From an uncultured Bacteroidales bacterium (lineage in GTDB: Bacteria > Bacteroidota > Bacteroidia > Bacteroidales > Paludibacteraceae), in assembly GCA_903929065.1 (NCBI GenBank), contig CAIYTJ010000202.1, forward strand, positions 1 through 8,795: 8,795 nucleotides of DNA. The letters are read 5' to 3'. The notes under the pieces were generated by a model, which made no database searches, was not told the DNA's origin, and was given only the letters and a program-made list of their open reading frames with translations. Positions 6,663 through 8,795 of the stretch are shown here, one piece after another (positions within the stretch are counted from its first letter, which is position 1; every line of letters begins with the position of its first letter). Both the position numbers and the translations under genes were made by a program.

Positions 6663-7729
6663 ATAAAATAATTACTATAGTTGGTGCACGTCCGCAGTTT
6701 GTAAAAGCAGCAACACTGAGTCGTCAGTTCAACTTGTTGGGAATTCAAGAATTGATTATTCATACCGGACAGCATTTTGATGCCAACATGTCGGAAGTTT
6801 TTTTTGAAGAAATGGAAATTCCCAAACCTGCTTACCAGCTTGATATTCACGGTTTGACGCATGGTGCCATGACTGGCCGAATGCTCGAAGGAATTGAGGA
6901 AATTTTGATAAACGAAAAACCGGATGGTGTATTAGTTTATGGTGATACAAATTCAACGCTTGCAGGTGCTTTGGCAGCATCAAAACTGCATATTCCGGTG
7001 ATTCATGTTGAAGCCGGTTTACGCTCGTTTAATATGGAAATGCCTGAAGAAATAAACCGAATTTTGACTGACAGGATTTCTAATATTCTTTTTTGTCCAA
7101 CAGATACTGCTTTAAATAATTTAAAAAATGAAGGATTTTCAACTATGCCAATACAGATTTTCAAAAGTGGGGATGTGATGCAGGATGCAGCCTTGTATTA
7201 TGCAGAAAAGGCTGAAATGAAATCAGACATACTAAGACAGATAAATCTACCTAAATTCGTTCTGGGAACCATACACCGACAGGAAAATACCGATTCAATT
7301 GAAAAACTAACCAATATTGTAGCAGGATTAAACGAAATAAATCGGCAAATACCAGTGGTTGTGCCTATTCATCCCCGGACACGCAATATTTTAAAGCAAC
7401 AAAATATCATTCCTGAATTCATACTGATTGCACCTGTTGGCTATTTTGATATGATTATGTTGCTAAAAACCTGCGAATTAGTGATCACTGATAGCGGCGG
7501 TGTACAGAAGGAAGCTTTCTTTTTCGGAAAACATTGTATTACACTACGTGAACAAACCGAATGGATTGAATTGGTTGAAAATGGGTTCAATATTTTGGTC
7601 GGAAGTGATTCACTGAAATTAGCTCAGGCTTTTGAATCATTTAAAGCTAAAAAATCCGATTTTTTGGTGGATTTATATGGAAATGGGAAAGCTGCAGAAA
7701 AAATAGCAGAAATTTTAAAGAAAGCATAA
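6659..7729 (+). CDS. wecB: UDP-N-acetylglucosamine 2-epimerase, non-hydrolysing
   Basis: This cytoplasmic enzyme interconverts UDP-GlcNAc and UDP-ManNAc, supplying ManNAc or its oxidised form for surface polysaccharides. The product has 356 residues, close to E. coli WecB (376). The N-terminal VGARPQFVKAATL (8-20) and IHTGQHFD (34-41) are diagnostic. By position and context, Asp96 in YGDTNS, Glu118 in HVEAGLRS, Glu131 in MPEEINR and His206 in GTIHRQEN correspond to the catalytic residues Asp95, Glu117, Glu131 and His213 of the E. coli enzyme, so it should be active. The C-terminal UDP-binding part has ITDSGGVQKEAFFFGK (276-291) and LREQTEW (296-302). It is the non-hydrolysing type, not the NeuC-like hydrolysing type, judged by overall similarity. 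The ATG overlaps the upstream stop as ATGA, implying translational coupling, and the next gene abuts its stop codon. Confidence 0.95.
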   Translation: MNKIITIVGARPQFVKAATLSRQFNLLGIQELIIHTGQHFDANMSEVFFEEMEIPKPAYQLDIHGLTHGAMTGRMLEGIEEILINEKPDGVLVYGDTNSTLAGALAASKLHIPVIHVEAGLRSFNMEMPEEINRILTDRISNILFCPTDTALNNLKNEGFSTMPIQIFKSGDVMQDAALYYAEKAEMKSDILRQINLPKFVLGTIHRQENTDSIEKLTNIVAGLNEINRQIPVVVPIHPRTRNILKQQNIIPEFILIAPVGYFDMIMLLKTCELVITDSGGVQKEAFFFGKHCITLREQTEWIELVENGFNILVGSDSLKLAQAFESFKAKKSDFLVDLYGNGKAAEKIAEILKKA

Positions 7730-8795
7730 ATGAAAATTGGCCGTAAAGATGTCGCCTGGAATTTTGCTGCAACTTCACTAAGAATTGCATCTGGGGTTAT
7801 TGTTTTGCCCTTAGTCCTGCGCTTATTGCCAAGTCAGGAAGTTGGTTTATGGAACATATTTCTTACAATAGGTTCATTGGCTGCATTGCTTGATTTTGGA
7901 TTTTCAAATGCTTTTGCCCGTAATATCACTTATATTTTTGGTGGTGTACAGGAATTAAAATCTGAAGGTTATACTACTGTCTTAAAAACAAATAATCCTG
8001 AGATAAATTACAAATTATTAAGAAGTGTAATAGCTGCAATGCGTTTTTATTATGGTGTTTTAGCAGGTGTTTTTTTGTTGATTTTTGTTGCGTTAAGCCC
8101 TTTTTATTTGACAAAAATTTTACGCAATTTCAATGGAAATACACACGAAGTTTGGATTGCATGGTTCACTTTCGGTTTCTTAGTAGCATATCAACTTTAC
8201 ACTTATTATTATGGAGCTATTCTTACAGGTCGTGGACTTGTAAAACGGTCGCTTCAAATAATAATACTTTCGCAAAGCATTCGTATTTTATTAACGGTTT
8301 TGTTTCTTTATTTTGGTTTTGGTTTGATGTCATTGGTAATGGGTCTTTTTGCAAGTGATGTAATTAATAGAACATTATCTTATTATGCATTTTACGATAA
8401 AGAATTAAAACTCAATATTAAGAATAGCATTGTAATGCCTTTAAAAGACATTATGAAAATAATGTCACCAAATGCTATTAAAATTGGATTCACAGCTTTT
8501 GGAGGATTTCTTATTACAAAGGTTTCAATGATAATTGCCCCAGTATATTTGCCTTTGAACGATATTGCTTCTTTTGGAATTAGCAAACAAATGATTGATT
8601 TAATTGGAGCTATTGGGGGTCTTTGGTTTTCAACTTTTTATCCGCAAATTACACAATACAGAGTACAAAATGATTTTGAAGGTGTAAAACGATTATACTT
8701 AAAAAGTAAATTGTGGTTGATATTCGTTTTTGTGGTTTGTGGAATAGGATTAATTTTGGCAGGTGAACCATTATTAGTTTTTATCCATAGTAAAA
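7730..8795 (+). CDS. Wzx-type polysaccharide flippase, 3'-truncated
   Basis: The frame opens with the ATG directly after the wecB stop and is still open at the window end: 355 residues are visible of a family usually 450-500 long. It is an integral inner-membrane protein with at least eight hydrophobic segments, roughly at residues 11-33, 40-62, 107-127, 142-165, 176-206, 252-274, 290-305 and 328-352. The start RKDVAWNFAATSLRIASGVI (5-24), then LLPSQEVGLWNIF and DFGFSNAFARNITYIFGG, are typical of Bacteroidota flippases of the MATE/MVF superfamily (polysaccharide biosynthesis proteins, Wzx/RfbX-like). The likely role is to move an undecaprenyl-linked oligosaccharide unit across the inner membrane. 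Its place after a glycosyltransferase and wecB supports that. The DNA looks more A+T-rich than that of gltX. The specific symbol wzx is withheld because substrate and partners are not visible. Confidence 0.9.
   Translation, partial: MKIGRKDVAWNFAATSLRIASGVIVLPLVLRLLPSQEVGLWNIFLTIGSLAALLDFGFSNAFARNITYIFGGVQELKSEGYTTVLKTNNPEINYKLLRSVIAAMRFYYGVLAGVFLLIFVALSPFYLTKILRNFNGNTHEVWIAWFTFGFLVAYQLYTYYYGAILTGRGLVKRSLQIIILSQSIRILLTVLFLYFGFGLMSLVMGLFASDVINRTLSYYAFYDKELKLNIKNSIVMPLKDIMKIMSPNAIKIGFTAFGGFLITKVSMIIAPVYLPLNDIASFGISKQMIDLIGAIGGLWFSTFYPQITQYRVQNDFEGVKRLYLKSKLWLIFVFVVCGIGLILAGEPLLVFIHSK

Noticed and set aside
8152..8358. A 68-residue + strand reading frame
   Set aside because: It lies in another frame of the flippase gene, whose frame is open from 7730 to the end and has membrane-protein character.

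Overview
This window reads as a chromosomal segment from a member of the Bacteroidota, most likely Bacteroidales or a close relative. Four things support this. The gene order rplM-rpsI-rpsB-tsf is typical of the phylum. EF-Ts and S2 have the length and sequence style of Bacteroides orthologues (about 330 and 278 residues). Start codons follow A-rich stretches and mostly lack Shine-Dalgarno sequences. A promoter-like TAnnTTTG element precedes gltX. The DNA is A+T-rich. All genes lie on the + strand.

Positions 1-2950 form a translation block. It holds the 3' part of rplM (L13), complete rpsI (S9), a 188-base spacer, rpsB (S2), a 126-base spacer and tsf (EF-Ts). The spacers carry the most unusual non-coding features. 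There is an inverted and direct repeat cluster, a candidate structured leader directly upstream of rpsB, a terminator-like hairpin between rpsB and tsf, and copies of a GTTGACAGTTTAA-type repeat on both sides of tsf. A strong intrinsic terminator closes the block after tsf.

Positions 2961-8795 appear to be a second transcription unit. A Bacteroidota-type promoter precedes gltX (glutamyl-tRNA synthetase). Only 6 bases later comes a run of cell-surface polysaccharide genes: a SAM-dependent methyltransferase, a GT4-like glycosyltransferase, a non-hydrolysing UDP-GlcNAc 2-epimerase (wecB) and a Wzx-type flippase cut by the window end. Junctions are 16 bases, a 4-base ATGA overlap, and direct abutment, so these genes are very probably co-transcribed. 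Together they suggest synthesis of a ManNAc-containing repeat unit and its export by the Wzx/Wzy route, with the rest of the locus downstream.

I see no CRISPR array, tRNA, rRNA, insertion sequence or convincing minus-strand gene. No wholly new protein system is evident. The best candidates for something under-described are the rpsB leader structure, the intergenic repeats, and the linkage of gltX to a polysaccharide operon.
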